64,000 bases of DNA from Bacillota bacterium. Its GTDB lineage: Bacteria; Bacillota; Clostridia; Lachnospirales; Lachnospiraceae. The notes beneath the pieces are model-generated. The model worked only from the letters and a program-made list of their open reading frames with translations, had not been told where the DNA came from and ran no database searches. Location: positions 28,424 through 92,423 of the forward strand of contig JAEWCQ010000028.1 of NCBI GenBank assembly GCA_023390555.1, read 5' to 3'. A program made the position numbers and the translations under genes. Of the stretch, positions 25,521-34,922 are shown one piece after another; the stretch's first letter is position 1; the number at the start of each line of letters is the position of its first letter.

Positions 25521-26888
25521 TTACGAACGGTTTTCAATCGGAACGTATGATTTACGATCTCCGACATTGCGGTATGCAGGACGCATAATCTTACCGTTGT
25601 GCGCGATTTCTTCAAGCCGGTGTGCACTCCAGCCAGCTATGCGTGCAATCGCAAAAATCGGCGTATACAATTCGAACGGGAGATTCAGCATCTTATAAGC
25701 AAATCCGCTGTAGAAATCCACATTTGGACTGACTCCCTTATAAATTTTACGCTCATCGGCAATTACTTGCGGAGCAAGTTTTTCTACCATGCTGTAGAGA
25801 CGGAATTCATCTTCATACCCCTTCTCGACAGATAGACGCTCCACAAAGGAGCGGAAGATTTCAGCGCGCGGATCAGATAAAGAGTAGACCGCATGCCCCA
25901 TACCGTAAATCAGACCGGCATGATCAAAGGCCTCTTTATGTAACAGGGAACGCAGATAGTTTCCGACTTCTTCCTCATCCGTCCAGTCTTTTACACACTC
26001 CTTCATATCTTCGAACATCTGAATGACTTTGATATTGGCCCCACCGTGCTTTGGACCTTTCAAAGACCCCAGAGATGCGGCAATGACAGAATACGTATCC
26101 GTGCCGGAAGAGGATACCAGATGTGTCGTAAATGTGGAATTATTGCCGCCGCCATGCTCCATATGGATAATCAGAGCAAGATCTAATAATTTCGCTTCCA
26201 GCGGGGTGTATTTACTGTCAGGTCTCAATATGTGTAAGATTGTTTCAGCAGTTGATAATTCTGGCTTTGGTGAGTGGATGAAAAGACTCGCGCCATCATG
26301 GTAATGGCGGTATGCCTGATAACCATATACAGATAAAAGAGGGAACAGACTGATTAACTGCAGACACTGCCTTAAAACATTTGGCAGAGAGATATCATTG
26401 GCAAGATCGTCGTAGGAGTAAAGTGTCAGTACGCTTCTCGCAAGCGTATTCATCATATCACGGCTCGGCGCCTTCATAATAATATCCCGAACGAAACTTG
26501 TCGGCAGTGTACGGTATTCCGATAACAGGTTGCAGAAGTTTTTCAGTTCATCTTTTGTAGGCAGCTTTCCAAAAAGCAGCAGATACGTACATTCTTCAAA
26601 ACCAAAATGGCTGTCCGGTGCAATTCCACGAACAATGTCCTGAATATTATATCCTCTGTAAAACAGCTTCCCGGGTGCGGGAACTGTCTCGCCGTTTATC
26701 ACCTCAGTAGAACATACCTCGGAGATTTCCGTGAGTCCTACCAAAACACCTTTTCCGTTTATATCACGAAGACCACGCTTGACATCATATTTACTATATA
26801 ATTCCGGTGGAATATAGGAAGAAGCGGAACTGAGCTTTGATAGTTCAAGAATTTCAGGCGTTATTTGACAAAATTTATTTGTAGTCAT
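25521..26888 (-). CDS. gltA: Citrate synthase (Si-type)
   Basis: Condenses oxaloacetate and acetyl-CoA to citrate. The 455-residue protein has the classical citrate-synthase fold residues: His in IHMEHGGGNNST, His in KGPKHGGAN and Asp in NVDFYSGF. The N-terminal region (about 1-55) is longer than in B. subtilis-type enzymes. GAAGGAGG precedes the ATG. Its presence matters because a Re-citrate-synthase-like gene lies at 56.6 kb. It is monocistronic and convergent with the kinase gene. The 248 bases upstream are AT-rich and I see no clear Rex or other known operator there. Confidence 0.93.
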   Translation of the reverse strand: MTTNKFCQITPEILELSKLSSASSYIPPELYSKYDVKRGLRDINGKGVLVGLTEISEVCSTEVINGETVPAPGKLFYRGYNIQDIVRGIAPDSHFGFEECTYLLLFGKLPTKDELKNFCNLLSEYRTLPTSFVRDIIMKAPSRDMMNTLARSVLTLYSYDDLANDISLPNVLRQCLQLISLFPLLSVYGYQAYRHYHDGASLFIHSPKPELSTAETILHILRPDSKYTPLEAKLLDLALIIHMEHGGGNNSTFTTHLVSSSGTDTYSVIAASLGSLKGPKHGGANIKVIQMFEDMKECVKDWTDEEEVGNYLRSLLHKEAFDHAGLIYGMGHAVYSLSDPRAEIFRSFVERLSVEKGYEDEFRLYSMVEKLAPQVIADERKIYKGVSPNVDFYSGFAYKMLNLPFELYTPIFAIARIAGWSAHRLEEIAHNGKIMRPAYRNVGDRKSYVPIENRS

Positions 26889-27067
26889 AGAATTCCTCCT
26901 TCAAGTCTATATGAATTTATGTTACCATATGTACAAAAAAAAGTACAAGAAAAAAACAGAAAATTTAAGGAAAGTTTAAAAAATTTATATTTAATTTATA
27001 TTTTTCTACAAAATAATTTATTCGAAAGACGATCTATTTTTTATTCTATTTGATTGGCAATCTCATA

Positions 27068-27097
27068 TTGATATGGTATGATACAGGATAATATACT
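27068..27097 (+). promoter_or_regulatory. Possible promoter of the GGDEF-EAL gene
   Basis: TTGATA (27068-27073), an 18-base spacer and TATACT (27092-27097), 58 bases before the start codon. Confidence 0.45.
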
Positions 27098-27154
27098 GCT
27101 GCTATTTTCTTTCCACAAGCTTTTGGGGAAGAGTATGTGTTAAAGGAGATTTTT

Positions 27155-29083
27155 ATGAACAAAAGAGAAAAAGAAGAAAGGACCCTGGACAAAAAAGGTG
27201 ATCGCCATAAGATAAAGAAGATTCCATGGAAAACGCTGATCATCTACTATGTAGTGGGGCTCTTCTGGATTTTATTTTCCGATCAGATTTTTGCATTTAT
27301 TGCCGGAAATTATAATTCTTATATTCTGATTCAGTCTTATAAGGGAATTTTTTACGTTACTGCTACTACAGTCATGCTTTTCTTTCTCATTCGGATGGAT
27401 TACGCCAAAACGATCAAATTGAAAGCGACCAAGGAGGATTTGTATATTCAGAAACAGTTTGTGGATGAAATATACGACAGAAGTAATACGGTAATTCTGG
27501 TTTGGAATGAAAAAAATGAAATTATCAGGGCCAATCGCTTTTTCCTGGATCTGTTTGAAAGAGAAGAGGAAGAGGTATTGGGGCAGAAGTGGTATTCTTA
27601 TATTCAGCCGGAAGAAGAATCGTTTGAACAGATCACTGATATCCGGCAGTTTATGAAAGGCATCACAACAAGGAAATTTCGCAGTACGGTAAAATTAAAA
27701 AGCGGGAAAGAACTGCAGCTGCTCTGGAATGCATCTACCATGGAAATTCCGAATATGAGTGATGTATTGGTGGTTTCCTTTGGCATCGATGTGACAGCAG
27801 AGAAGAAGACGGAAGAGCTGCTTTATGAAATGGCGTATAAGGACAGGCTGACAGGGCTGAAAAACCGGGCGGTTTTCGAAGAGGAAGTGTCCGGTATGAT
27901 CGCTTCGAATTCTTCGTTTACACTCTATTATCTGGATTTGGATGACTTTAAGAATCTGAATGATGTATACGGGCACAATTACGGGGATGAATTCATCGGG
28001 GAATATGCAAACCGGTTAAAAGCGGTCTTTCCGATTTCCTCGATTTACCGGTGGTACGGAGACAAGTTTTTGCTCATTCAGGATGGCATGGATGAAGAGG
28101 AAATGATATACCATGTAGAGAGAATCATGGCGATCACGAGAAAGTGCTGGAATTATGAGCATATCGAATACTATCCTTCGGTCAGTATCGGAATCACGAA
28201 ATTTCCGCAGGATGGCAGGACGATGGTTGACATGTTGAAAAACACGGATCTGGCACTGTTTCGTGCGAAGGAAGAGGGAAAATCCAAGACGGTTTCCTAT
28301 GAAAAAAGCTTTCAAAAAGACATCGAAGAGAGGATTCTCATTGAGAACAAGCTGAACGATGCGTTGGTAAATCAGGGTTTCAAGCTCAATTTTCAACCGA
28401 TTTACAGTCTTACCGAAAACCGGATATCCGGGATGGAAGTTCTGTTAAGATGGAAGGTGGACACTGCCGGTATCAGCACGGGAAAATTAATCGAAGTGGC
28501 GGAAGAGACCGGAAAAATACTTTTCATTGATTTCTGGGTAGTTGAGAATACCTTTCAATTTATTCGGGAGCATGTGCGGAATAAAGATTTTATGATCAAT
28601 ATCAATTTGTCGGCAAAAACCGTAAATTCCTCCGAACTTCTGGGATTTCTAATCGAATGTATGCAGCGCTATGAAATCAATCCTGGAAATGTAGAGTTTG
28701 AAATTACGGAGCATTCTCTGATTCACAATATGCACCATACGAAGAAGCTGATTGAGGATTTAAAGAAACTTGGATTCAAGTTCTCACTGGATGATTTCGG
28801 CACACGATATTCTTCTTTGAATTATCTGTGCAGTATTCCGTTTGACAGCCTGAAAATAGACAAATCCTATGTTGACAACATTCTGGAGGAGAGAAATGAG
28901 AAGGCTGTCGTGGAACAGATAATTCTACTTTCCAAACGTCTTGGACTTAAGACAATTGCGGAGGGAATTGAACGGGAGGAGCAGCTGCGGATGGTGGCTG
29001 CACTGGGATGTGATTTCGCACAGGGCTTTCTCATGGCAAGGCCGGTGGAACCGGAAAAGATGCTGGAGATACTGGAAAAATAA
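27155..29083 (+). CDS. Membrane PAS-GGDEF-EAL protein with degenerate GGDEF
   Basis: A 642-residue cyclic-di-GMP signalling protein. Two N-terminal membrane segments (about 26-46 and 60-82) are followed by a PAS domain (about 95-215), GGDEF domain (about 225-385) and EAL domain (about 395-642). The GGDEF signature reads YGDKF in IYRWYGDKFLL, so two key positions are changed and cyclase activity is unlikely. The EAL side keeps E in GMEVLLRW, NINLSAK, FEITEH, SLDDFGTRYSS, DSLKIDKSY and AEGIE, so phosphodiesterase activity is plausible. ATG 27155 follows AAAGGAG; a GTG at 27137 is less likely. deoC starts 28 bases downstream. Confidence 0.9.
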   Translation: MNKREKEERTLDKKGDRHKIKKIPWKTLIIYYVVGLFWILFSDQIFAFIAGNYNSYILIQSYKGIFYVTATTVMLFFLIRMDYAKTIKLKATKEDLYIQKQFVDEIYDRSNTVILVWNEKNEIIRANRFFLDLFEREEEEVLGQKWYSYIQPEEESFEQITDIRQFMKGITTRKFRSTVKLKSGKELQLLWNASTMEIPNMSDVLVVSFGIDVTAEKKTEELLYEMAYKDRLTGLKNRAVFEEEVSGMIASNSSFTLYYLDLDDFKNLNDVYGHNYGDEFIGEYANRLKAVFPISSIYRWYGDKFLLIQDGMDEEEMIYHVERIMAITRKCWNYEHIEYYPSVSIGITKFPQDGRTMVDMLKNTDLALFRAKEEGKSKTVSYEKSFQKDIEERILIENKLNDALVNQGFKLNFQPIYSLTENRISGMEVLLRWKVDTAGISTGKLIEVAEETGKILFIDFWVVENTFQFIREHVRNKDFMININLSAKTVNSSELLGFLIECMQRYEINPGNVEFEITEHSLIHNMHHTKKLIEDLKKLGFKFSLDDFGTRYSSLNYLCSIPFDSLKIDKSYVDNILEERNEKAVVEQIILLSKRLGLKTIAEGIEREEQLRMVAALGCDFAQGFLMARPVEPEKMLEILEK

Positions 29084-29111
29084 ATCGTTAGAATAAAAAA
29101 GGAGAAATCAA

Positions 29112-29774
29112 ATGAAGAAAGAAGAATTATACCATTATGTAGATCATACCGCATTAAAACCATATACCACATGGAAAGACATACAGCAGCTGTGTGAGGA
29201 GGCATTGGAATACCATACCGCATCCGTCTGTATTCCAAGCTGCTATGTCGGAAGAGTGAAAGAACATTTTGGTGAGCAGATCAATATCTGTACCGTAGTT
29301 GGGTTTCCACTGGGGTATGCAAATACGGCAGCTAAAATTGCCGAGACAAAGGAAGCGGTTGCAGAGGGGGCAGCGGAGATCGATATGGTCATAAACCTCT
29401 GTGATGTAAAAAACGGGGATTACAAGAAGGTGGAAGAAGAGATCCGGGCAATCAAAGAGGTATGCAGCGATCAGATTCTCAAGGTTATTATTGAAACCTG
29501 CTATCTGACAGAGGAAGAGAAAATAGCGATGTGCCATGCTGTGACGAATGCAGGAGCAGATTACATCAAGACTTCTACCGGATTTGGTACGGCAGGTGCG
29601 ACAATCGAAGATATCCGTCTGATGAAGGAACATATCGGACCGGAGGTGAAAATGAAAGCTGCCGGAGGAATTCGCAGCAGAGAAGACATGGAAGCATATA
29701 TTGATGCGGGATGTGCCAGACTTGGAACAAGTTCTGCGATTGATATATTGGAGCAGGAATCGAAAGGGTCGTGA
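29112..29774 (+). CDS. deoC: Deoxyribose-phosphate aldolase
   Basis: Cleaves deoxyribose 5-phosphate to glyceraldehyde 3-phosphate and acetaldehyde in nucleoside salvage. The 220-residue protein has the Schiff-base lysine K153 in YIKTSTGFGTAGAT and the second lysine region KAAGGIRS. The N-terminus reads YHYVDHTALKPYTTW. It forms an operon with cdd, which starts 6 bases after its stop. Confidence 0.95.
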   Translation: MKKEELYHYVDHTALKPYTTWKDIQQLCEEALEYHTASVCIPSCYVGRVKEHFGEQINICTVVGFPLGYANTAAKIAETKEAVAEGAAEIDMVINLCDVKNGDYKKVEEEIRAIKEVCSDQILKVIIETCYLTEEEKIAMCHAVTNAGADYIKTSTGFGTAGATIEDIRLMKEHIGPEVKMKAAGGIRSREDMEAYIDAGCARLGTSSAIDILEQESKGS

Positions 29775-29780
29775 TGAGGA

Positions 29781-30188
29781 ATGGATGAGGAACGATTGGT
29801 CAGAGAAGCGAACGAGGCGAAAAAGATGTCTTATGCTCCGTATTCCGGATTTCACGTTGGCGCCGCACTGCTTGGGAAAAGCGGAAAGATTTATCGCGGC
29901 TGCAATATTGAGAATGCGGCTTACAGTCCCACAAACTGTGCCGAGAGAACTGCCGTATTTAAGGCTGTTTCAGAAGGAGAGACGGAGTTTGAGGCAATTG
30001 CAGTGATAGGAGATACCGATCACTATCTGGCACCCTGCGGCGTCTGCCGCCAGGTTCTGCAGGAATTCGCAGATCCTCAGAATTTTGTGGTTCTTATGGC
30101 AGGGAAAGATTTGAATTATCAGAAAATGAGTCTATCCGAGCTTTTTCCGTCTACATTTTCGAAAGCTGACCTGGAAACACAGCGTTGA
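29781..30188 (+). CDS. cdd: Cytidine deaminase
   Basis: Zinc enzyme deaminating cytidine and deoxycytidine. The 135-residue homotetramer-type protein has the zinc/catalytic motifs CAERTAVFKA (Cys ligand and catalytic Glu) and PCGVCRQVL (two Cys ligands), plus YSGFHVGAAL at the N-terminus. deoC directly upstream fits a pyrimidine nucleoside salvage unit. Confidence 0.95.
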   Translation: MDEERLVREANEAKKMSYAPYSGFHVGAALLGKSGKIYRGCNIENAAYSPTNCAERTAVFKAVSEGETEFEAIAVIGDTDHYLAPCGVCRQVLQEFADPQNFVVLMAGKDLNYQKMSLSELFPSTFSKADLETQR

Positions 30189-30243
30189 ATTCTTTCGAAA
30201 AAGGCGATGATATTTCACATACAACTTGAAGGAGGAGATGCCT

Positions 30244-31950
30244 ATGTCAACAAAAGCTTATTATTCCATTGATGAAATCGGCACTGGAAAAGTCGGTTTT
30301 TCCAAGACACGTGCAATTATCGAGACCGCTTTCTACGGAAATAATGTAGTGAGGGTAAACACGTTAAAAGAAGCGTATGAATTAGCAAAGAATTCACCCG
30401 GAACAATCCTGACAGACATGCCGGTATACCGGGGGGAAGAATTCGGTCTGGAAAAAGATGCGAAAGTACTTCTTTTCAATGACGGTGCAGTGACCGGACG
30501 TTATTCCGCAGCTCGGCGGGTAAAGGGTGAACCGGGAGTGGATGCGGCAAAGCTGGATAAAGTTGTCATGGATGCCGTTTACGAAACACGCTGGAAAACC
30601 CTCTATCATGCGGAAGTTTTTGTTGGACTCGATCCGGAGTTCATGGTAAAGGCACATCTGTTAATTCCGGAGGGAGAAGAAAATATCCTGTATAACTGGA
30701 TGCTCAATTTCCAGTATATGTCGGATGAGTATGTGAAAATGTATCAGCGTTCCAAGTCGGTCGGCGATGAAAAAGAGGCGGATATCTATATATTTTCCGA
30801 CCCACAGTGGCTGCCGGGAACCCGTCCGGATGTCGATTACGGATGCCTGAGCGATCCGCTGACCCTATGCTATTTTGACACAGAGGAAAACTGTGCCTGC
30901 CTTCTGGGAATGCGCTATTTCGGAGAGCATAAAAAAGGAACGCTGACCATGGCATGGGCGATTGCCAATCGAAATGGATACGCCTCCTGCCACGGCGGAC
31001 AAAAAGAGTATACCCTGACGGATGGTTCCAAATATGTAGCTTCCGTCTTCGGGTTATCCGGCTCCGGAAAATCTACGATAACACATGCAAAGCATGGCGG
31101 CAAATATCCGATCACCGTGCTTCATGATGATGCATTTATCATCAATGCCGATACTTGCTCCTCGGTGGCTCTGGAGCCGACCTATTTTGATAAAACGGCT
31201 GATTATCCGACCGGATGTGCAGATAACAAATACTTATTATCAGCACAGAACTGCGCTGCGACCTTAGACAGCGAGGGACGTATTCAGCTGGTGACCGAAG
31301 ATATCCGAAATGGCAACGGACGCGCGATCAAATCCAAATTGTGGTCTCCAAACCGCGTTGATAAAATCGATGCTCCCGTAAATGCCATTTTCTGGATTAT
31401 GAAGGATCCTGCCATTCCTCCCGTCGTGAAGTTAAAGGGGGCTGCACTGGCATCCGTAATGGGTGCGACACTGGCAACCAAAACATCGACGGCAGAGCGT
31501 GTCACAACGGGAACAGACCTGAACGCGCTCCGTATCGTACCGTATGCAAATCCATTCCGTACGTATCCGCTCGTAAATGATTATAAAAAATTCAAGAAGC
31601 TGGTAGAGGAAAAACAGGTAGACTGCTATATTATCAATACCGGTGATTTTATGGGAAAAAAAGTAAAACCTGCCGACACTTTGGGGATTCTGGAGGCGAT
31701 TGTGGAAAAAAAGGCGGAATTTCAGCCATGGGGACCGTTTGAAGAGATTGAGATCCTGAACTGGACACTGACCGATGATTTTATACCGGATTTGAAGGAT
31801 GCAGAGTATGTCCGGGCATTGAAAAACGGGATGGTATTACGTGTGAAAGCGGTGGAGGGTTTTGCTGAAGAAAAGGAAGGATATGATAAACTTCCGGACG
31901 AGGCTCTGGAGGCCCTGAAAAGGATTGTAAAAGAGGCGGAATCCCTTTGA
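30244..31950 (+). CDS. pckA: Phosphoenolpyruvate carboxykinase (ATP)
   Basis: Interconverts oxaloacetate and PEP with ATP. The ATG at 30244 follows AAGGAGGAG, giving 568 residues. The kinase-1a P-loop is FGLSGSGKSTITH (about residues 271-283), followed by the metal-binding HDDAF segment. WSPNRVDKIDAPVNAIFW and RTYPLVNDYKKFKKLVEE occur further on. The protein is longer than the E. coli enzyme (about 540). In anaerobes PEPCK often fixes CO2 onto PEP, supplying oxaloacetate to the citrate synthases seen elsewhere in the window. Confidence 0.92.
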   Translation: MSTKAYYSIDEIGTGKVGFSKTRAIIETAFYGNNVVRVNTLKEAYELAKNSPGTILTDMPVYRGEEFGLEKDAKVLLFNDGAVTGRYSAARRVKGEPGVDAAKLDKVVMDAVYETRWKTLYHAEVFVGLDPEFMVKAHLLIPEGEENILYNWMLNFQYMSDEYVKMYQRSKSVGDEKEADIYIFSDPQWLPGTRPDVDYGCLSDPLTLCYFDTEENCACLLGMRYFGEHKKGTLTMAWAIANRNGYASCHGGQKEYTLTDGSKYVASVFGLSGSGKSTITHAKHGGKYPITVLHDDAFIINADTCSSVALEPTYFDKTADYPTGCADNKYLLSAQNCAATLDSEGRIQLVTEDIRNGNGRAIKSKLWSPNRVDKIDAPVNAIFWIMKDPAIPPVVKLKGAALASVMGATLATKTSTAERVTTGTDLNALRIVPYANPFRTYPLVNDYKKFKKLVEEKQVDCYIINTGDFMGKKVKPADTLGILEAIVEKKAEFQPWGPFEEIEILNWTLTDDFIPDLKDAEYVRALKNGMVLRVKAVEGFAEEKEGYDKLPDEALEALKRIVKEAESL

Positions 31951-32065
31951 TTTTAAGGCGTTTTCCCGTGAAAAAAGGAAAATTTAATATGAAAAAAGTG
32001 GAAGAGGTTTGGAGCGCAAAATCCGACCTTTTTTGCATTTTACAGAATTTGACATGAATTTTACG

Positions 32066-32094
32066 TTGAAAAATGAAACATAATATAGTATAAT
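32066..32094 (+). promoter_or_regulatory. Predicted promoter of the 6S RNA gene
   Basis: TTGAAA (32066-32071), a 17-base spacer and consensus TATAAT (32089-32094). It places the RNA 5' end near 32101. Confidence 0.75.
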
Positions 32095-32100
32095 CGAATC

Positions 32101-32290
32101 AGTAAACAACCTGAAATGTACGACAATCTTGCTTTTTTGAACCTACATCTACTTTTCATGGGATTCCTATATTGCGGACCGGATGTCAGGCCGCCTCGTA
32201 TCAGCGGAAGGCAGAAAGTCAGTTGCGGTTACCCACCTAGCATTCGCTAGGAGTCAAAATAGCAGGAACCGGCATTTTGGGATTTACAAA
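32101..32290 (+). ncRNA. ssrS: 6S RNA
   Basis: The region has the 6S plan of a long hairpin with a central bubble. GGGATTCCTATATT (from about 32160) pairs across with AATAGCAGGAACC (from about 32259). The terminal arm contains GCCGCCTCG and CGGAAGGC. A small hairpin, CCTAGC-ATTC-GCTAGG, sits on the 3' side of the bubble, a known feature of 6S RNAs, next to GGTTACCCACC. It has a strong dedicated promoter and no reading frame. 6S RNA binds housekeeping RNA polymerase holoenzyme in stationary phase. Exact ends are approximate; the 3' end may extend toward the hairpin at 32408. Confidence 0.72.
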
Positions 32291-32300
32291 AGAGATACAC

Positions 32301-32411
32301 TACGAAAGATTTCTGAAGTACAAATGATTAACATGCATAAGGTACGGATGATAAACATAGGATGTACAAAAGATTTTACGAATGATAAATAATAGAATAC
32401 AAACGATAAAA
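32301..32411 (+). repeat. Degenerate direct repeats between 6S RNA and the next gene
   Basis: Four imperfect copies of TACRRAYGATWAA begin at 32319, 32343, 32377 and 32398, and two of TACRAAAGATTT at 32301 and 32365. Together they suggest an old duplication of about 60 bases. No function is evident. Confidence 0.45.
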
Positions 32412-32441
32412 AGAAGCTGCTTTTATAGCAGCTTCTTTTAC
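32408..32441 (+). terminator. Rho-independent terminator downstream of the 6S region
   Basis: AAAGAAGCTGC (32410-32420) and GCAGCTTCTTT (32428-32438) around a 7-base loop, T-rich at the end. Confidence 0.8.
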
Positions 32442-32497
32442 GGTGTAAGGGATTCGATATGAAATGACAGAATATGGAATACAGGAGCGGAGAGAGC

Positions 32498-34798
32498 ATG
32501 AGAGTGAGGACAAGAGAAACTGATTATAGGACATACAGTCGTAATTCCCATAAGAAAAGCTTATGGAACAGGAAAAACAGGAAACGAAATCTGCTCTGGA
32601 AGCTCCTATTGACTGCGATTGGATTGGTAGGAATCGTGATTCTGCTGACCTATACGGTGCAGAATCAACAGAATGCTTCGAAATTTTCTGCAAAATACGT
32701 CAGTGCAGATGAGATTCCAGGATTTTTACAGTTTACATATTACAGCAGTGAGGAATGGAAAGAGAAACTCGGAAGTGATTTCTCAGGGAGACTGACCTAT
32801 CAGAATGTTTCGGACCTTCTGAATCTGCTTCATATAAAAAAATATGTGACCTATGATGAAAAAAAGCCGGGGAAGGAAGTTACGCGTAAAGCATGGAATG
32901 ATATTTATGCACAGATACTGGATCTGCTCGATACAACGGGGAAAGTGGAACTGGAACCGGTTATAGTGCTTAAACAGACTGATAATCAGGACGGAAGTCT
33001 GCTAACCAGTCAGAAAAGTGAGCAGTTTCATTACAGTGCAGGAATTGAGCTGGAATCATATCAGGCCTACCAGATGTATGTGATGGGAGATGAGGTACTG
33101 GGAGTGACCGAAGAGAGTAAAGAAGAAACGGTTGTTCCAAATGTATTTGTCACAGCAACCGGAGAGAATCTGGAATTTCTCTATGATATGGATCAGTATT
33201 CTGTTTCGATTGAGACAGACGATAAGATTGAAAATACCGTTTGCGACCTGTATTTTAAAAGCGGAAAGCTGACACGGATACAAAAGAAAGAGGACCTGAT
33301 CGAGGGGAAACTTCTGACACTCGAAGACCAAAAAATTGAAATCGATGGTTACGGAGTCATTGACCGTACGGAAGATCTTCCTGTTTATAAAACCTATGGT
33401 ACGATTGAAGAACAGTCTCTTTCGGATATTGTGCTTGGAAACATGAATCTTTCCTACGTCGTGGCCGATAAGACGGTCTGTGCAATCCTGCTGAAAGAAC
33501 CTGCAGAGATTCAGACCATACGTGTGCTGCTCCTGAATGATGATAAATCTGTTTATCGGAGCGATGTGTACATAAGCGGGGAAAGTACCTTCCAGATCAG
33601 CTGCGGCGACGTATCGGAAAGCAAGGATGCCGGAACAATGATCAAAGCGTCCGATTATCTGGCGGATAAGGAAGATGTCAGTCTGAGTATTTCAGGCGCA
33701 GACGGGGGAAAACTGTATTTTTGTGATGAAACCGGTGCAAAACAATCCTGTTCCTATAACGGAATTTTTGAAATCAGAAGATATGCGGAAGGATATGCAG
33801 TGGTCAATGCACTTCCGATGGAGCAGTATCTGTATGGTGTGATTCCGAGTGAAATGCCGTCCACCTATCCGGCTGAGGCTTTAAAGGCACAGGCGGTCTG
33901 TGCGAGAAGCTACGCCTATATCCAGATGATGAATGGAGATTATGCGAATCTGGGCGCGCATATTGATGACAGTACAAATTATCAGGTTTATAATAAGCAG
34001 GAGACAGATGAGAGTACAACGAAAGCAGTGGATGATACGCTTGGTCAGGTCATATCGTATCAGGGACAGGTGGTTGAGGCTTATTATTATTCCACTTCCT
34101 ACGGACATTCCGGAGATTACAGTTCCTGGAATCTGGCAGATGACGGAAACTATGACTATCTCTCGGGAACCTGGTTGAAAGAGAATGCCGCTGACATCGA
34201 TCTGTCCGATGAAAGCCAGTTCGCATCCTATATCACAAATGCCGATGGGGACTGCTATGATAGTTTCGCAAAATATTTCCGTTGGAAGGCGGAACTTGCA
34301 CTGCCGGAAAAATCGGATGTAGTGATTGAAAAAATCAATGCAAGAAAAAGTGCAAAATCGGATAACATAATCATACATCAGAATGGAGCTTCTGCGGAGG
34401 CAGAAAGCGCCGATAAACTTGGGACGGTCAGCTCCTTTGCCGTTGCGGAGCGAAGTAAAAGTGGCGGTATCACAAAGCTTACGATAAGCTTTACCGGCGG
34501 AAGTGTTGACATTTTGGATGAGTACAGTATCCGTATCGTGCTGGGCACCATGCTGCAAAAGGTGACATGGAATGACGGAAGCGAGGCGACGGATATGACA
34601 GCTCTGCCGAGTTCCTATTTTGCGGTTACTTCCAGTGGCAACGGCAGTTTTGAATTATCTGGCGGTGGTTATGGTCATGGAATCGGGATGAGCCAGAACG
34701 GAGCAAAGGGCATGGCAGAAGCAGGGATGTCCTATGAGGATATTCTAAATAGATTTTATCAGAATATCGAATTAACGGACTGTTATGAGCAAAAATAA
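32498..34798 (+). CDS. SpoIID/LytB-domain membrane-anchored protein
   Basis: A 766-residue protein with a basic N-terminus and one membrane anchor (about residues 34-54, LLLTAIGLVGIVILL), then a long extracytoplasmic region. The C-terminal half carries a SpoIID domain (about 420-766): LYGVIPSEMPSTYPAEALKA with the presumed catalytic Glu in PSEMP, ARSYAYIQM, and GYGHGIGMSQNGAKGMA near the end. SpoIID family members are peptidoglycan lytic transglycosylases. The N-terminal 350 residues are unassigned and much longer than in sporulation SpoIID, so a vegetative cell-wall role is possible. ATG 32498 follows GGAGAGAG. Confidence 0.85.
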   Translation: MRVRTRETDYRTYSRNSHKKSLWNRKNRKRNLLWKLLLTAIGLVGIVILLTYTVQNQQNASKFSAKYVSADEIPGFLQFTYYSSEEWKEKLGSDFSGRLTYQNVSDLLNLLHIKKYVTYDEKKPGKEVTRKAWNDIYAQILDLLDTTGKVELEPVIVLKQTDNQDGSLLTSQKSEQFHYSAGIELESYQAYQMYVMGDEVLGVTEESKEETVVPNVFVTATGENLEFLYDMDQYSVSIETDDKIENTVCDLYFKSGKLTRIQKKEDLIEGKLLTLEDQKIEIDGYGVIDRTEDLPVYKTYGTIEEQSLSDIVLGNMNLSYVVADKTVCAILLKEPAEIQTIRVLLLNDDKSVYRSDVYISGESTFQISCGDVSESKDAGTMIKASDYLADKEDVSLSISGADGGKLYFCDETGAKQSCSYNGIFEIRRYAEGYAVVNALPMEQYLYGVIPSEMPSTYPAEALKAQAVCARSYAYIQMMNGDYANLGAHIDDSTNYQVYNKQETDESTTKAVDDTLGQVISYQGQVVEAYYYSTSYGHSGDYSSWNLADDGNYDYLSGTWLKENAADIDLSDESQFASYITNADGDCYDSFAKYFRWKAELALPEKSDVVIEKINARKSAKSDNIIIHQNGASAEAESADKLGTVSSFAVAERSKSGGITKLTISFTGGSVDILDEYSIRIVLGTMLQKVTWNDGSEATDMTALPSSYFAVTSSGNGSFELSGGGYGHGIGMSQNGAKGMAEAGMSYEDILNRFYQNIELTDCYEQK

Positions 34799-34864
34799 GT
34801 GCTTGAACAGGAAGAAAATAAATGCTAATCTATAGAAACCAAGATTGCAGTGTGTCATAACGTT

Positions 34865-34895
34865 GTTGCGGCGGGGAACCGTCTCCTGCCGCAAC
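34865..34895 (+). other. G+C-rich stem-loop in the yihY leader
   Basis: GTTGCGGCGGG (34865-34875) pairs with CCTGCCGCAAC (34885-34895), 11 base pairs with one G-U, followed by A residues, not T. It is not a standard terminator on either strand and lies 27 bases before the next start codon. Confidence 0.4.
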
Positions 34896-34922
34896 AAAAA
34901 AAGCAAAAGAGAGGATGCGTAT

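Noticed and set aside
32049..32094. TTGACA at 32049 as -35 for the 6S promoter
   Set aside because: It is 34 bases from TATAAT; TTGAAA at 32066 has the correct 17-base spacing.
32301..32411. CRISPR-like repeats
   Set aside because: Copies are short, degenerate and irregularly spaced, and no cas gene is near.
33881..34558. 225-codon antisense frame opposite the SpoIID-domain gene
   Set aside because: It is a shadow of a gene with clear domain motifs on the plus strand.
32498..34798. SpoIID-domain protein as the sporulation spoIID gene itself
   Set aside because: It is about twice the usual length and not next to spoIIQ/spoIIID-type neighbours; only the domain call is supported.
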